From positions 186,001 through 250,000 of the forward strand of contig NZ_LBMU02000023.1 in the NCBI RefSeq assembly GCF_001005085.2: a stretch of 64,000 bases of DNA, read 5' to 3'. Below, piece by piece: positions 37,144 to 44,822 of the stretch (positions are counted from its first letter, which is position 1; every line of letters begins with the position of its first letter). The position numbers and the translations under genes are program-made. The notes under the pieces are model-generated. The model searched no databases. It was not told where the DNA came from and was given only the letters and a program-made list of their open reading frames with translations. This stretch comes from Streptomyces humi (GTDB lineage: Bacteria; Actinomycetota; Actinomycetes; Streptomycetales; Streptomycetaceae).

Positions 37144-38391
37144 CTAGACGGCGCTGCCCGCCTTCCAGTCCGCCCAGGAAAGGTTCCAGCCGTTGAGGCC
37201 GTTGGACGCCTCGACGGTCTTCTCGCCGGAGTTCTTGACGATCACCACGTCGCCGAGCATCGAGCTCTCGTAGAACCTGTAGCCCGCGACCGAGGAGTCG
37301 CCCGCTCCCTTCGCGTCGTGCAGGCCGACACAGCCGTGGCTGGTGTTCTCGTGGCCGAAGACCGAGGTCGACGCCCAGTAGTTGCCGTGCACGAAGGTGC
37401 CGGACGTGGTCAGGCGCTGGGCGTGCGGGACGTCCGAGATGTCGTACTCGTCGCCGAGGCCGACCGTGGAGGACTCCATCCGGGTCTGCTTGAACCGCTC
37501 GCTGATCACCATGATCCCGGACCAGGTGGTGTGCTGGGCGTTGCCGCCGGAGACCGGGTAGGTGGCGTGGGTGGCGCCGTCCCGCTTCACCACCATCTCC
37601 TTGGCGGCCAGGTCGACCGTGCTGATCTGCTCCCGGCCGATGTGGAAGGTCACGTCCTTCGACTGCACCCCGTAGACGCCGTCCGAGCTCTCCACGTCCT
37701 TCAGCCGCAGGCTCAGCGTGATCTTCGTGCCGGACGCCCAGTACGCCTCGGGGCGGAAGTCGAGCCGCGTGTCGCTGAACCAGTGCCCGACCACCTCCAC
37801 CGCCGGCTCGGCGGTCACGGTGATCGCCTTCTGGACGGCCGCCCGGTCCGTCACCGCGTGCGTGAAGTTGATCGACACCGGCATGCCGACCCCGGACGTC
37901 GAGTCCGCCTCGGGCGTGAAGTAGCCGACGAACGTCTCGCCGGGGGACTTCGTGGTGAAGGTCGCCACCGTCTCGTCGGCCGCTCCCCGCGCCTTCGCGG
38001 TCACCGTGTACCTGGTGCCGGAGTACGGGTTCCGTGACGACGTCCACTTCGTCCGCGCGTCGTCGAAGGTGCCCGCCAGTGTCGAGCCGTCGTTGCCCCT
38101 GACCGTCACGGAGGCCAGCGTGCCGTCGGTCACCGTGACCGAGACGGGGCTGGTGAAGTCGGCCTTCGTGGTGCCCGAGACCGGTGTGACCGTGATCGTG
38201 GCCTTCTTGGTCGCGGACTTCACCGAGGCCGTGGCACCCTTGCCGGACGTGGTGGCCGAGGCGTCCGCCGAGGAACTGCATCCGGCCAGAGCCGCACCCG
38301 CGGGCACCGCGCCCAACGCGGCGAGGATCCCGCGCCGGGACCACTTCCCCGACTGCCGTCCGGACCCGTTCGATATGTGCTGGACGCCCAC
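37144..38391 (-). CDS. L,D-transpeptidase lipoprotein (YkuD domain)
   Basis: A 415-residue cell-wall cross-linking enzyme forming 3-3 peptidoglycan links. A twin-arginine-like signal KWSRRGILAALGAV and lipobox LAGC (C38) predict a lipoprotein. Two Ig-like domains (~65-150 and ~150-255) precede the YkuD domain, whose catalytic segment is HGNYWASTSVFGHENTSHGCVGL (H351, C354). GTG 38391 is chosen because AGGAAGG lies six bases upstream; GTG 38415 would add eight residues with poorer spacing. It is monocistronic and divergent from the FAD-TPR gene. Confidence 0.93.
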   Translation of the reverse strand: MGVQHISNGSGRQSGKWSRRGILAALGAVPAGAALAGCSSSADASATTSGKGATASVKSATKKATITVTPVSGTTKADFTSPVSVTVTDGTLASVTVRGNDGSTLAGTFDDARTKWTSSRNPYSGTRYTVTAKARGAADETVATFTTKSPGETFVGYFTPEADSTSGVGMPVSINFTHAVTDRAAVQKAITVTAEPAVEVVGHWFSDTRLDFRPEAYWASGTKITLSLRLKDVESSDGVYGVQSKDVTFHIGREQISTVDLAAKEMVVKRDGATHATYPVSGGNAQHTTWSGIMVISERFKQTRMESSTVGLGDEYDISDVPHAQRLTTSGTFVHGNYWASTSVFGHENTSHGCVGLHDAKGAGDSSVAGYRFYESSMLGDVVIVKNSGEKTVEASNGLNGWNLSWADWKAGSAV

Positions 38392-38459
38392 GACACGCCT
38401 TCCTGACTTGTCCACCTGTGTCAGGCATCCTGCGCTCGTTGTATGGGTGGCGCCTTTGA

Positions 38460-38473
38460 ATCACGGGGGTGAT
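38460..38473. promoter_or_regulatory. inverted repeat in a divergent promoter region
   Basis: ATCAC-GGGG-GTGAT, a perfect 5-bp inverted repeat in the 293-bp gap between the L,D-transpeptidase and FAD-TPR genes. It could be an operator. The rest of the gap shows no gene, only GC-rich sequence with a repeated CGGTGA(G/C)TTC near 38573 and 38599. Confidence 0.35.
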
Positions 38474-38684
38474 CCCTGAGATTCCGATGAGGGCGAGTCG
38501 GCCGGAACCCGGGTTGTCCCCGACGGGGTTCGTGAACAGAGTATGAACGCCCGACCGGCGGCCCGGGTTTCCGGTGAGTTCCCCTGTCACGAGTTCCCGG
38601 TGACTTCACCGTCCCGGGACGACCTCCCCGCCCAGCCGATCAGAATCGTAGAGAAGCAGCTCACCGATCCGCCGGAGGTATTCC

Positions 38685-41354
38685 GTGACCGATGTCCGCA
38701 AGCGCCCGAGCGTGGCCATCGTGGGAGCGGGAGCGGCGGGCACCCTCACCGCCGTCCAGCTCTGCGAGACCGCACACCGCCGCCGGACTCCGCTGGACCT
38801 CGTCCTCGTCGACCCGGCCCCGGAGGCGGGCCGGGGCGCCGCCTACGCCACCTGCGACCCCCGGCACCGCCTCAACGTGCCCGCCGGGAACATGAGCGCC
38901 TATCCGGACGACCCCGGCCACTTCGTCCGCTGGCTCTGCCGGCACGGCGAACCCACCGTCACCGGTGCCGACTTCGCCACCCGCTACCGCTACGGCGCCT
39001 ACCTCGCCGACACCCTCGGCCAGGCCATGGTCCGCGCCCACGGCACGGTCGCGGTACGCCGGGTGCGCACCCGGGCGGAGAGCTGTACCGGTACCCCCGA
39101 CGGCCGGGTGGAACTCCGCCTCGCCACCGGGGAACCCCTGACGGCGGACGGCGCGGTCCTGGCCACCGGCCCCGCCGGTGCCACCGCCGGCTGGGCACCG
39201 GCCGCCCTGCGCACCTCGCCCCGCTTCGTCGCCGCCCCGTGGACCCCCGGCGCCCTGGACCCCGTACGCGACAGCCCGGAGGACGTCCTGCTGGTCGGCA
39301 CCGGCCTGACCGCCGTCGACCTCGCCCTCACCCTCGACCGTCCCGGCCGCACCCTGCACGCCCTGTCCCGCAGCGGCCTGCTGCCCCAGCCGCACGCCCT
39401 GGGCCCGGCCGGGACCATGCCCGCACCGGACGGCCTCGACGACTCCTCGCTGGGCCGGCTGCGCCGCGCGGTCTGGCGCCATGTGAGCCGCTCCGTGCGC
39501 ACCCACGGCGACTGGCGCCCCGCCCTGGACAGTCTCCGCCCGCACACCGCCCGGCTGTGGCGCAGCCTCACCCCCGAGGAGCGCGAGGAGTTCCTGGCCC
39601 GTGAGGGCGCCCTGTGGAACACCCACCGCCACCGGATGGCTCCCGCCACCGCCGAACACGTCTCCCGCGCCCGCACCGCCCGCCGCCTGCACGTCCACAC
39701 CGGCACGGTCACCCGCGTGACCGCCGCCGAGGCCGGCGCCCTCACGGTCGAACTGTCCAACGGCCACACGCTGCACGTCGGTTGGGTAGTCGACTGCACC
39801 GGACCCGGCCGCCGCCTCGACGACCCGCTGTGGCAGGGGCTGTTCGGCTCCGGTACGGCCGTCCCCGGCCCGCTCGGCATGGGCGCGGCCACCCGGGACG
39901 GCCGGCTCCTCGACGCCCGCGGCCGTACCGGGCTGCCCCTGTTCACGCTCGGGGCGCCGCGCCGGGGCGAGTTGTGGGAGACCACCGCGATCCCCGAGAT
40001 CCGGGTCCAGGCGGCCGAGCTGGCGCAGCGGATCCTGCCGCCCGAGCCGGTGCGCCGGCGGCCCGGACGGCGTCCCCTGGACGGCAACGGACAGCCCCTG
40101 TCGACCCGCGCCGAGGCGGCCGCCGCCTACCGCAGCGGTCTCGACCGGGTCCTGAAGGTGCGCTCCGGCGCCGAGGAGGCGTTCGCCCGCGCGGTCGCCC
40201 TGGACCCCGGGTTCGCCCTCGGCCACGCGGCCCTGGCCCTGCTCGGCCACGAGTGCGCCGCCGCCGTCGACGTGCCCCGCGCCCTCGCCGACGCCCAGCG
40301 CGCGGCCCGTGAACGCGCCGACGAACGCGAGCGGTCCTTCGTGGCCGTGGTGACGCGCCGGGTGACCGGTGACGACGGGGACCAGGCCCTCGTACGGCAC
40401 CTGCGGGAGCATCCGGGGGACGCGCTGGCACTCGCCGCGGCCGTGCCCACGATCGCGTTCTCCGGAGTGAGCGACCTCCAGGACGCCGACGCCCTGCGGC
40501 TGCTCGAACTGACCTCGCCCGCCTACGACGGACACTGGTTCCACACCTCGCTGCTGGCCTTCCTGCGCCAGGAGCAGGGCCGGCTGCACGAGGCGGGGGA
40601 GCTGGCGCACCGCGCGCTGGCCGCAGAGCCGGCCTCCGGGCACGCGGTGCACGCCCTCGCCCACGTCCACTACGAGTCCGGGGCGCACGAGGCGGGCCGG
40701 GACTGGCTCGACGGCTGGGTGTCCGGGCGCGGCCGGGGCGCGGTGCACCGGGCGCACTTCTCCTGGCACATCGCCCTGCACGAACTCGCCCTCGACGATC
40801 CGGGTGCCGTGCGCCGCCGCTGGTTCACCCAGCTGGCGCCCGGCCGGGTCCGCGGGGTACGGGCGCTGGTGGACTCCGGGTCGCTGCTGTGGCGGGCCCG
40901 GCTCAGCGACAGCTGGGACGGCGATCTGCCGACGGCGGACGTGCTCGACTCGGTGGCCCGCGAGGTGCTGGAGCGGCCCGCCACCGCGTTCACCGCCCTG
41001 CACGCGGCCGTCGCCCTCACCGCCGCCGGGGACCTGCCCGCGCTGCACCGGCTCCGGGACCACGCGGCCGGCGCCGATCCGGTGCAGCGGGAGGTGATCG
41101 CACCGCTGTGCGAGGCGTTCGCGGCGCTGGTCGAGGAGCGGTTCCACGAGGCGGCCCGGGGGCTCGACGCCCTGCTGCCGGTGCTGGCCAGGGTCGGCGG
41201 CAGCGCGGCCCAGCGGGAAGTGGTCGAGGAGACGCTGCTGTACGCGCTCGTCGCGGACGGCCGCTGCGACGCGGCCCGGCGCCTGCTGGACGCCCGCCTG
41301 GACCGCAAACCGGCCCCCCGCGACCGACGCCTGCGGGCGGCCCTGCTCACCTAG
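38685..41354 (+). CDS. FAD/NAD(P)-binding protein fused to a TPR-like domain
   Basis: An 889-residue two-part protein. Residues 1-450 form an FAD/NAD(P)-binding domain: VAIVGAGAAGTLTAVQL binds the dinucleotide, GRGAAYATCDPRHRLNVPAGNMSAYPDDPGHFVRWL is typical of the NAD_binding_9 family, a second glycine loop VLLVGTGLTAVDLAL follows, and WVVDCTGPGRRLDDPLW ends the fold. Residues ~470-889 are helical repeats resembling TTC38-type tetratricopeptides (FARAVALDPGFALGHAALALLGH, GHAVHALAHVHYESGAHEAGRDWLDGW). The start is GTG 38685 with GGAGG six bases upstream. The redox partner or substrate is unknown; the TPR half may recruit a protein. The DNA around its stop is tandemly duplicated. Confidence 0.8.
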   Translation: MTDVRKRPSVAIVGAGAAGTLTAVQLCETAHRRRTPLDLVLVDPAPEAGRGAAYATCDPRHRLNVPAGNMSAYPDDPGHFVRWLCRHGEPTVTGADFATRYRYGAYLADTLGQAMVRAHGTVAVRRVRTRAESCTGTPDGRVELRLATGEPLTADGAVLATGPAGATAGWAPAALRTSPRFVAAPWTPGALDPVRDSPEDVLLVGTGLTAVDLALTLDRPGRTLHALSRSGLLPQPHALGPAGTMPAPDGLDDSSLGRLRRAVWRHVSRSVRTHGDWRPALDSLRPHTARLWRSLTPEEREEFLAREGALWNTHRHRMAPATAEHVSRARTARRLHVHTGTVTRVTAAEAGALTVELSNGHTLHVGWVVDCTGPGRRLDDPLWQGLFGSGTAVPGPLGMGAATRDGRLLDARGRTGLPLFTLGAPRRGELWETTAIPEIRVQAAELAQRILPPEPVRRRPGRRPLDGNGQPLSTRAEAAAAYRSGLDRVLKVRSGAEEAFARAVALDPGFALGHAALALLGHECAAAVDVPRALADAQRAARERADERERSFVAVVTRRVTGDDGDQALVRHLREHPGDALALAAAVPTIAFSGVSDLQDADALRLLELTSPAYDGHWFHTSLLAFLRQEQGRLHEAGELAHRALAAEPASGHAVHALAHVHYESGAHEAGRDWLDGWVSGRGRGAVHRAHFSWHIALHELALDDPGAVRRRWFTQLAPGRVRGVRALVDSGSLLWRARLSDSWDGDLPTADVLDSVAREVLERPATAFTALHAAVALTAAGDLPALHRLRDHAAGADPVQREVIAPLCEAFAALVEERFHEAARGLDALLPVLARVGGSAAQREVVEETLLYALVADGRCDAARRLLDARLDRKPAPRDRRLRAALLT

Positions 41355-41380
41355 GGCGGCCCTGCTCACCTAGGGCGGCC
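41335..41380. repeat. 19-bp tandem duplication spanning the stop codon
   Basis: GGGCGGCCCTGCTCACCTA occurs at 41335-41353 and again at 41354-41372, followed by a partial third copy GGGCGGCC. The TAG stop of the FAD-TPR gene lies at the junction, so the duplication reproduces the terminal codons just downstream of it. Confidence 0.9.
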
Positions 41381-41430
41381 GGCCCCGCGCCACACGCCGA
41401 CGGCCCGGCCCGCCCGGCGGCACACCCCAC

Positions 41431-41602
41431 CCGGCTCACCGGGCTGTCCGACTCACCGACCCGTCCGGCTCACCGACCCGTCCGGCTCACCGGGCTGTCC
41501 AGTTCACCGGGCTGTCCGGCGGCTCGGCCTGTCCGGCCTGTTCAGGTTGTCCCGGCGGCCCGGCCAGTCCGGCTCGCCGGGCTGGCCGGCGGAGCGGTCG
41601 GT
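41431..41602. repeat. 17-bp tandem repeat array, about 10 degenerate copies
   Basis: The first five units (41431-41515) are 17 bp each with form CCGGCTCACCGGGCTGT. Units vary between GGGCTGT and GACCCGT ends. Five more diverged units of 17-18 bp follow to about 41602. The arms CCGGCCAG (41560-41567) and CTGGCCGG (41582-41589) could form a terminator. The array fills the 252-bp gap between the convergent FAD-TPR and IclR genes; a 17-bp period does not preserve a reading frame. Confidence 0.85.
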
Positions 41603-41606
41603 TCGG

Positions 41607-42377
41607 TTATCCGGTCCGGTCGGGGCGGTCCGGCTGCCAGCCCAGGGCCCGGGAGATTCCGCGGGCCGCCAGTCGTACCGCCGGGACCAGGGCCGGTACC
41701 TGGGCGTCGGACTGGGGCACCACCACCGAGACGGCCGCGGCCACCTGGCCCGTCGCCCCGCGCACCGCGGCCGCCACCGACAGCGCGTCGTCGGTGACCT
41801 GACGGCTGCTCACCGCCACACCGGTACGCCGTACTTCGGCGAGCGAGCGGCGCAGCCGGACCGGATCCGTGATCGTGTACGGCGTGAACGCGGCCAACGA
41901 CCCGGCGCAGTAGTCCTGTTGGAAGGCCGGGGCCTCGTGCGCGAGCAGCGCCAGTCCCACGCCCGTCGCGTGCAGCGGCCAGCGGGCGCCCACCCGGATG
42001 TGCACACCCACCGCCGAACGCCCCGACAGCCACTCGATGTAGACGACCTCGGTGCCGTCCCGCACCGCCAACTGGACGTTCTCGTGGGTGGCTTCGTACA
42101 GGTCCTCCAGGTACGGCAGCGCGACCTGGCGCAGTGCGAGACCCCGGGGGGCCAGGGCGGCCAGCTCCCACAGGCGCAGCCCCACGTGGTAGAGGCCGTC
42201 CGCGTCCCGCTCCAGCGCACCCCACGCGGTGAGCGCGCCGACCAGCCGGTGCGCGGTGGTCAGGGAGAGGCCGGCCCGGCGGCTGACGTCGGTCAGGCTC
42301 AGCGCGGGATGCGCGTGGTCGAACGCGGCCAGGACCGCCAGCAGCCGGTCGGGCGCGGAGCGGCCGCCGTCGGTCAT
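41607..42377 (-). CDS. IclR-family transcriptional regulator
   Basis: A 256-residue regulator. An N-terminal winged helix (LSLTDVSRRAGLSLTTAHRLVGAL, ~25-50) precedes the IclR effector domain (~80-250) with HENVQLAVRDGTEVVYIEWLSG and VAVSSRQVTDDALSVAAAVRG. The start ATG 42377 overlaps the MarR stop as ATGA, so both regulators come from one transcript divergent from the SDR/ligase operon. IclR proteins often control aromatic or short-chain acid catabolism, which fits that operon. Confidence 0.9.
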   Translation of the reverse strand: MTDGGRSAPDRLLAVLAAFDHAHPALSLTDVSRRAGLSLTTAHRLVGALTAWGALERDADGLYHVGLRLWELAALAPRGLALRQVALPYLEDLYEATHENVQLAVRDGTEVVYIEWLSGRSAVGVHIRVGARWPLHATGVGLALLAHEAPAFQQDYCAGSLAAFTPYTITDPVRLRRSLAEVRRTGVAVSSRQVTDDALSVAAAVRGATGQVAAAVSVVVPQSDAQVPALVPAVRLAARGISRALGWQPDRPDRTG

Positions 42378-42898
42378 GGCCGGTCGGCGACGCGCAGCAG
42401 CAGGGCGTGCAGGGTCTCCCGCTCGGCGGGGTCGAGCGGGGCCAGCAGGTCGTTCGTCACGCGCAGACCGGCCTCGTCGGTGTCCCGCAGGAAGGTCCGG
42501 CCCCGCTCGGTGAGGACGACGATCCGGCTGCGCCGGTCGTCGGGGGAGGGGCGCCGCTCGGCGAGGTCCTGCTTCTCCAGGTCGTCGACCAGGCCGACGA
42601 TGGCGCTCGGGTCGTAGCCGAGCCGGGTGCTCAGCTCCCGCTGGAGGGCGCCCTCGGAGGTGGCGAGGTAGCGCAGCACCGCGTAGTGGCGCAGCCGTAC
42701 GCCCGACTCCTGGAGGAACGTGTTGAAGGCCTGGCCCGAGCGCAGGCCCAGGCGGTACAGCAGGTACCCCGTGTCCGCGTGCAGTCCGCGCATCCACGGC
42801 TCGTCGGCGTCGATGGGGGACGGGTTCTCGGTGGGCTGGCGGGCGATGGCGGGCTCCCTGGTACGGGCCCCGGCGGCGGGGCGGTCGGTGGCACGCAT
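42374..42898 (-). CDS. MarR-family transcriptional regulator
   Basis: A 174-residue regulator with the MarR winged helix: LRHYAVLRYLATSEGALQRELSTRLGYDPSAIVGLVDDLEKQDLAERR holds the recognition helix, and DRRSRIVVLTERGR forms the wing (read across 42460-42700 in reverse). ATG 42898 (MRATDR) was chosen over an upstream reading that would run through the palindrome. A large operator lies 27-54 bp upstream. It probably represses its own promoter and the divergent SDR operon, released by an acyl-CoA or phenolic ligand. Confidence 0.9.
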   Translation of the reverse strand: MRATDRPAAGARTREPAIARQPTENPSPIDADEPWMRGLHADTGYLLYRLGLRSGQAFNTFLQESGVRLRHYAVLRYLATSEGALQRELSTRLGYDPSAIVGLVDDLEKQDLAERRPSPDDRRSRIVVLTERGRTFLRDTDEAGLRVTNDLLAPLDPAERETLHALLLRVADRP

Positions 42899-42924
42899 TC
42901 CAGCATGACGCACCCGTGGGTAGG

Positions 42925-42952
42925 CAACAACTATTGACGTCAACAATTATTG
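42925..42952. promoter_or_regulatory. 28-bp palindromic operator in a divergent MarR promoter
   Basis: Arms CAACAACTATTGAC and GTCAACAATTATTG match at 11 of 14 positions around a perfect TTGACGTCAA core. The right arm holds a -35 TTGACG (42935-42940), followed 17 bp later by TAGCTT, a plausible -10 for the SDR operon. A bound MarR dimer would block it. Confidence 0.75.
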
Positions 42953-43019
42953 CTTTTAGCTTCGATCTCACAGCCCCACCCTTGTGACCCACCATGCGAC
43001 CCACGTGAAGGGACCAGCC

Positions 43020-43937
43020 GTGCCCACCATCGATCTCACCGGCAAGGCCGCCGTCGTCACCGGCAGCGGCCGGGGACTCGGCCTCGCCTATGCCCATGCC
43101 CTCGCCGCACACGGGGCCTCCGTGGTCGTCAACGACGTGGACGAGGCCGTCGCCGAGCAGGCCGTGAAGTCCATCACCGGGGCCGGCGGCACCGCCGTCG
43201 CCGAGGTGGTCCCGGTCGGCACCGCCGAGGCCGCCGACCGGCTCGTGAACCGGGCCGTCGAGGAGTTCGGCCGCCTGGACGTCCTGGTCACCAACGCGGG
43301 CATCCTGCGCGACAAGGTGCTCTGGAAGATGACCGACGACGACTTCGACGCCGTCGTCACCACCCACCTCAAGGGCACCTTCACCTGCGCCCGCGCCGCC
43401 GCCGTCCGGATGCGCGAGCAGGGCGAGGGCGGCACCCTGATCCTGGTCGGCTCCCCGGCCGGGCAGCGCGGCAACTTCGGCCAGACCAACTACGCCGCCG
43501 CGAAGGCCGGCATCGCCGCCATGGCCCGTACCTGGTCGATGGAGCTGGGCCGGGCGGGCATCACGGTCAACGCGATCGTCCCGGTGGCCGCCACCGCGAT
43601 GACCGAGACCATCCCCGCCTTCGCCCCCTACATCGAGGCGATGAAGAACGGCGAGCCGCTCCCGGACTTCCTGCGCAAGGGCGAGGGCTTCGGCACCCCC
43701 GAGGACTGCGCGGCCGTGGTCCCCTTCCTCGCCTCCGCGGCCGCCCGGGGGATCACCGGCCAGGCCATCGGCATCGGCGGCGACAAGGTGGCACTCTGGT
43801 CGCACCCCCAGGAGGTGCGGGCGGCCTACGCCGACGGCGGCTGGACCCCGGACACCCTGGCCGACGCCTTCCCCACCTCGGTCGGCGCCGAACTCCAGAC
43901 CGTGGGCATCCCCGCGCCCAAGCTGCCGGAGGCGTGA
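43020..43937 (+). CDS. SDR-family oxidoreductase, 3-hydroxyacyl-CoA dehydrogenase-like
   Basis: A 305-residue short-chain dehydrogenase. The cofactor loop is VVTGSGRGLGLAYAHAL, NAG is present in LVTNAGILRD, and the catalytic Ser/Tyr/Lys lie in ILVGSPAG and NYAAAKAG. The ~300-residue length and C-terminal extension (HPQEVRAAYADGGWTPDTLA) resemble the dehydrogenase half of peroxisomal-type multifunctional enzyme 2. GTG 43020 has AAGGGA upstream; a GTG at 42984 is less likely. It is first in an operon with an amidohydrolase, ligase and MaoC hydratase, so beta-oxidation-like processing of an acyl-CoA is probable. Confidence 0.87.
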   Translation: MPTIDLTGKAAVVTGSGRGLGLAYAHALAAHGASVVVNDVDEAVAEQAVKSITGAGGTAVAEVVPVGTAEAADRLVNRAVEEFGRLDVLVTNAGILRDKVLWKMTDDDFDAVVTTHLKGTFTCARAAAVRMREQGEGGTLILVGSPAGQRGNFGQTNYAAAKAGIAAMARTWSMELGRAGITVNAIVPVAATAMTETIPAFAPYIEAMKNGEPLPDFLRKGEGFGTPEDCAAVVPFLASAAARGITGQAIGIGGDKVALWSHPQEVRAAYADGGWTPDTLADAFPTSVGAELQTVGIPAPKLPEA

Positions 43938-44812
43938 TGGACATCGAGGCACTCACCGCGATCGACGTCCACACCCACGCCGAGGTCTCCTCCCGGGGCC
44001 ACTCCTCCCTCGACGACGACCTGCACGACGCCTCCTCCGCCTACTTCAAGGTCGAGGGCAAGCGGAAGCCGACGATCGAGGAGACCGCCGCGCACTACCG
44101 CGAGCGGAACATGGCCGCCGTGATCTTCACGGTGGACGCCGAGTCCGCGACCGGTACCGCCCCGGTGCCCAACGAGGAGGTCGCGGAAGCCGCCGCCGCC
44201 AACTCCGACGTGCTGATCCCCTTCGCCTCCGTCGACCCCTTCCGCGGCAAGGCCGGCATCCGGCAGGCCCGCCGGCTGGTCGAGGAGTACGGCGTGAAGG
44301 GCTTCAAGTTCCACCCCAGCATCCAGGGCTTCTTCCCGAACGACCGCGCGGTGGCCTACGGCCTCTACGAGGTGATCGAGGAGACCGGCACCATCGCCCT
44401 CTTCCACACCGGCCAGACGGGCATCGGCGCCGGCGTCCCGGGCGGCGGCGGCATCCGCCTGAAGTACTCGAACCCGCTGCACGTGGACGACGTGGCCGCC
44501 GACTTCCCGCACCTGAAGATCATCCTGGCGCACCCGTCCTTCCCCTGGCAGGACGAGGCCCTCGCCGTCGCCACCCACAAGCCGGGCGTGCACATCGACC
44601 TGTCCGGCTGGTCGCCGAAGTACTTCCCGCCGCAGCTGGTGCAGTACGCCAACACGCTGCTCAAGGACAAGGTCCTGTTCGGCTCCGACTTCCCCGTCCT
44701 CACCCCGGACCGGTGGCTCGCCGACTTCGCGAAGCTGCCGATCAAGGACGAGGTCCGGCCGAAGATCCTCAAGGAGAACGCCGCCCGCCTGCTCGGGCTG
44801 ACCAAGCCATAA
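43937..44812 (+). CDS. amidohydrolase-2 family metal-dependent hydrolase or decarboxylase
   Basis: A 291-residue TIM-barrel enzyme of the group that includes gamma-resorcylate and related decarboxylases. Metal ligands are visible as DVHTHAE at the N-terminus, GFKFHPSIQGF, ILAHPSFPWQDEAL and FGSDFPVLTPDRWL. ATG 43937 overlaps the SDR stop (TGATG). Hydrolysis of a ring or decarboxylation of a hydroxy-aromatic acid fits the family. Its linkage with an acyl-CoA ligase and hydratase suggests it acts within the same degradation route. Substrate unknown. Confidence 0.85.
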   Translation: MDIEALTAIDVHTHAEVSSRGHSSLDDDLHDASSAYFKVEGKRKPTIEETAAHYRERNMAAVIFTVDAESATGTAPVPNEEVAEAAAANSDVLIPFASVDPFRGKAGIRQARRLVEEYGVKGFKFHPSIQGFFPNDRAVAYGLYEVIEETGTIALFHTGQTGIGAGVPGGGGIRLKYSNPLHVDDVAADFPHLKIILAHPSFPWQDEALAVATHKPGVHIDLSGWSPKYFPPQLVQYANTLLKDKVLFGSDFPVLTPDRWLADFAKLPIKDEVRPKILKENAARLLGLTKP

Positions 44813-44822
44813 GGGGCCGCAG

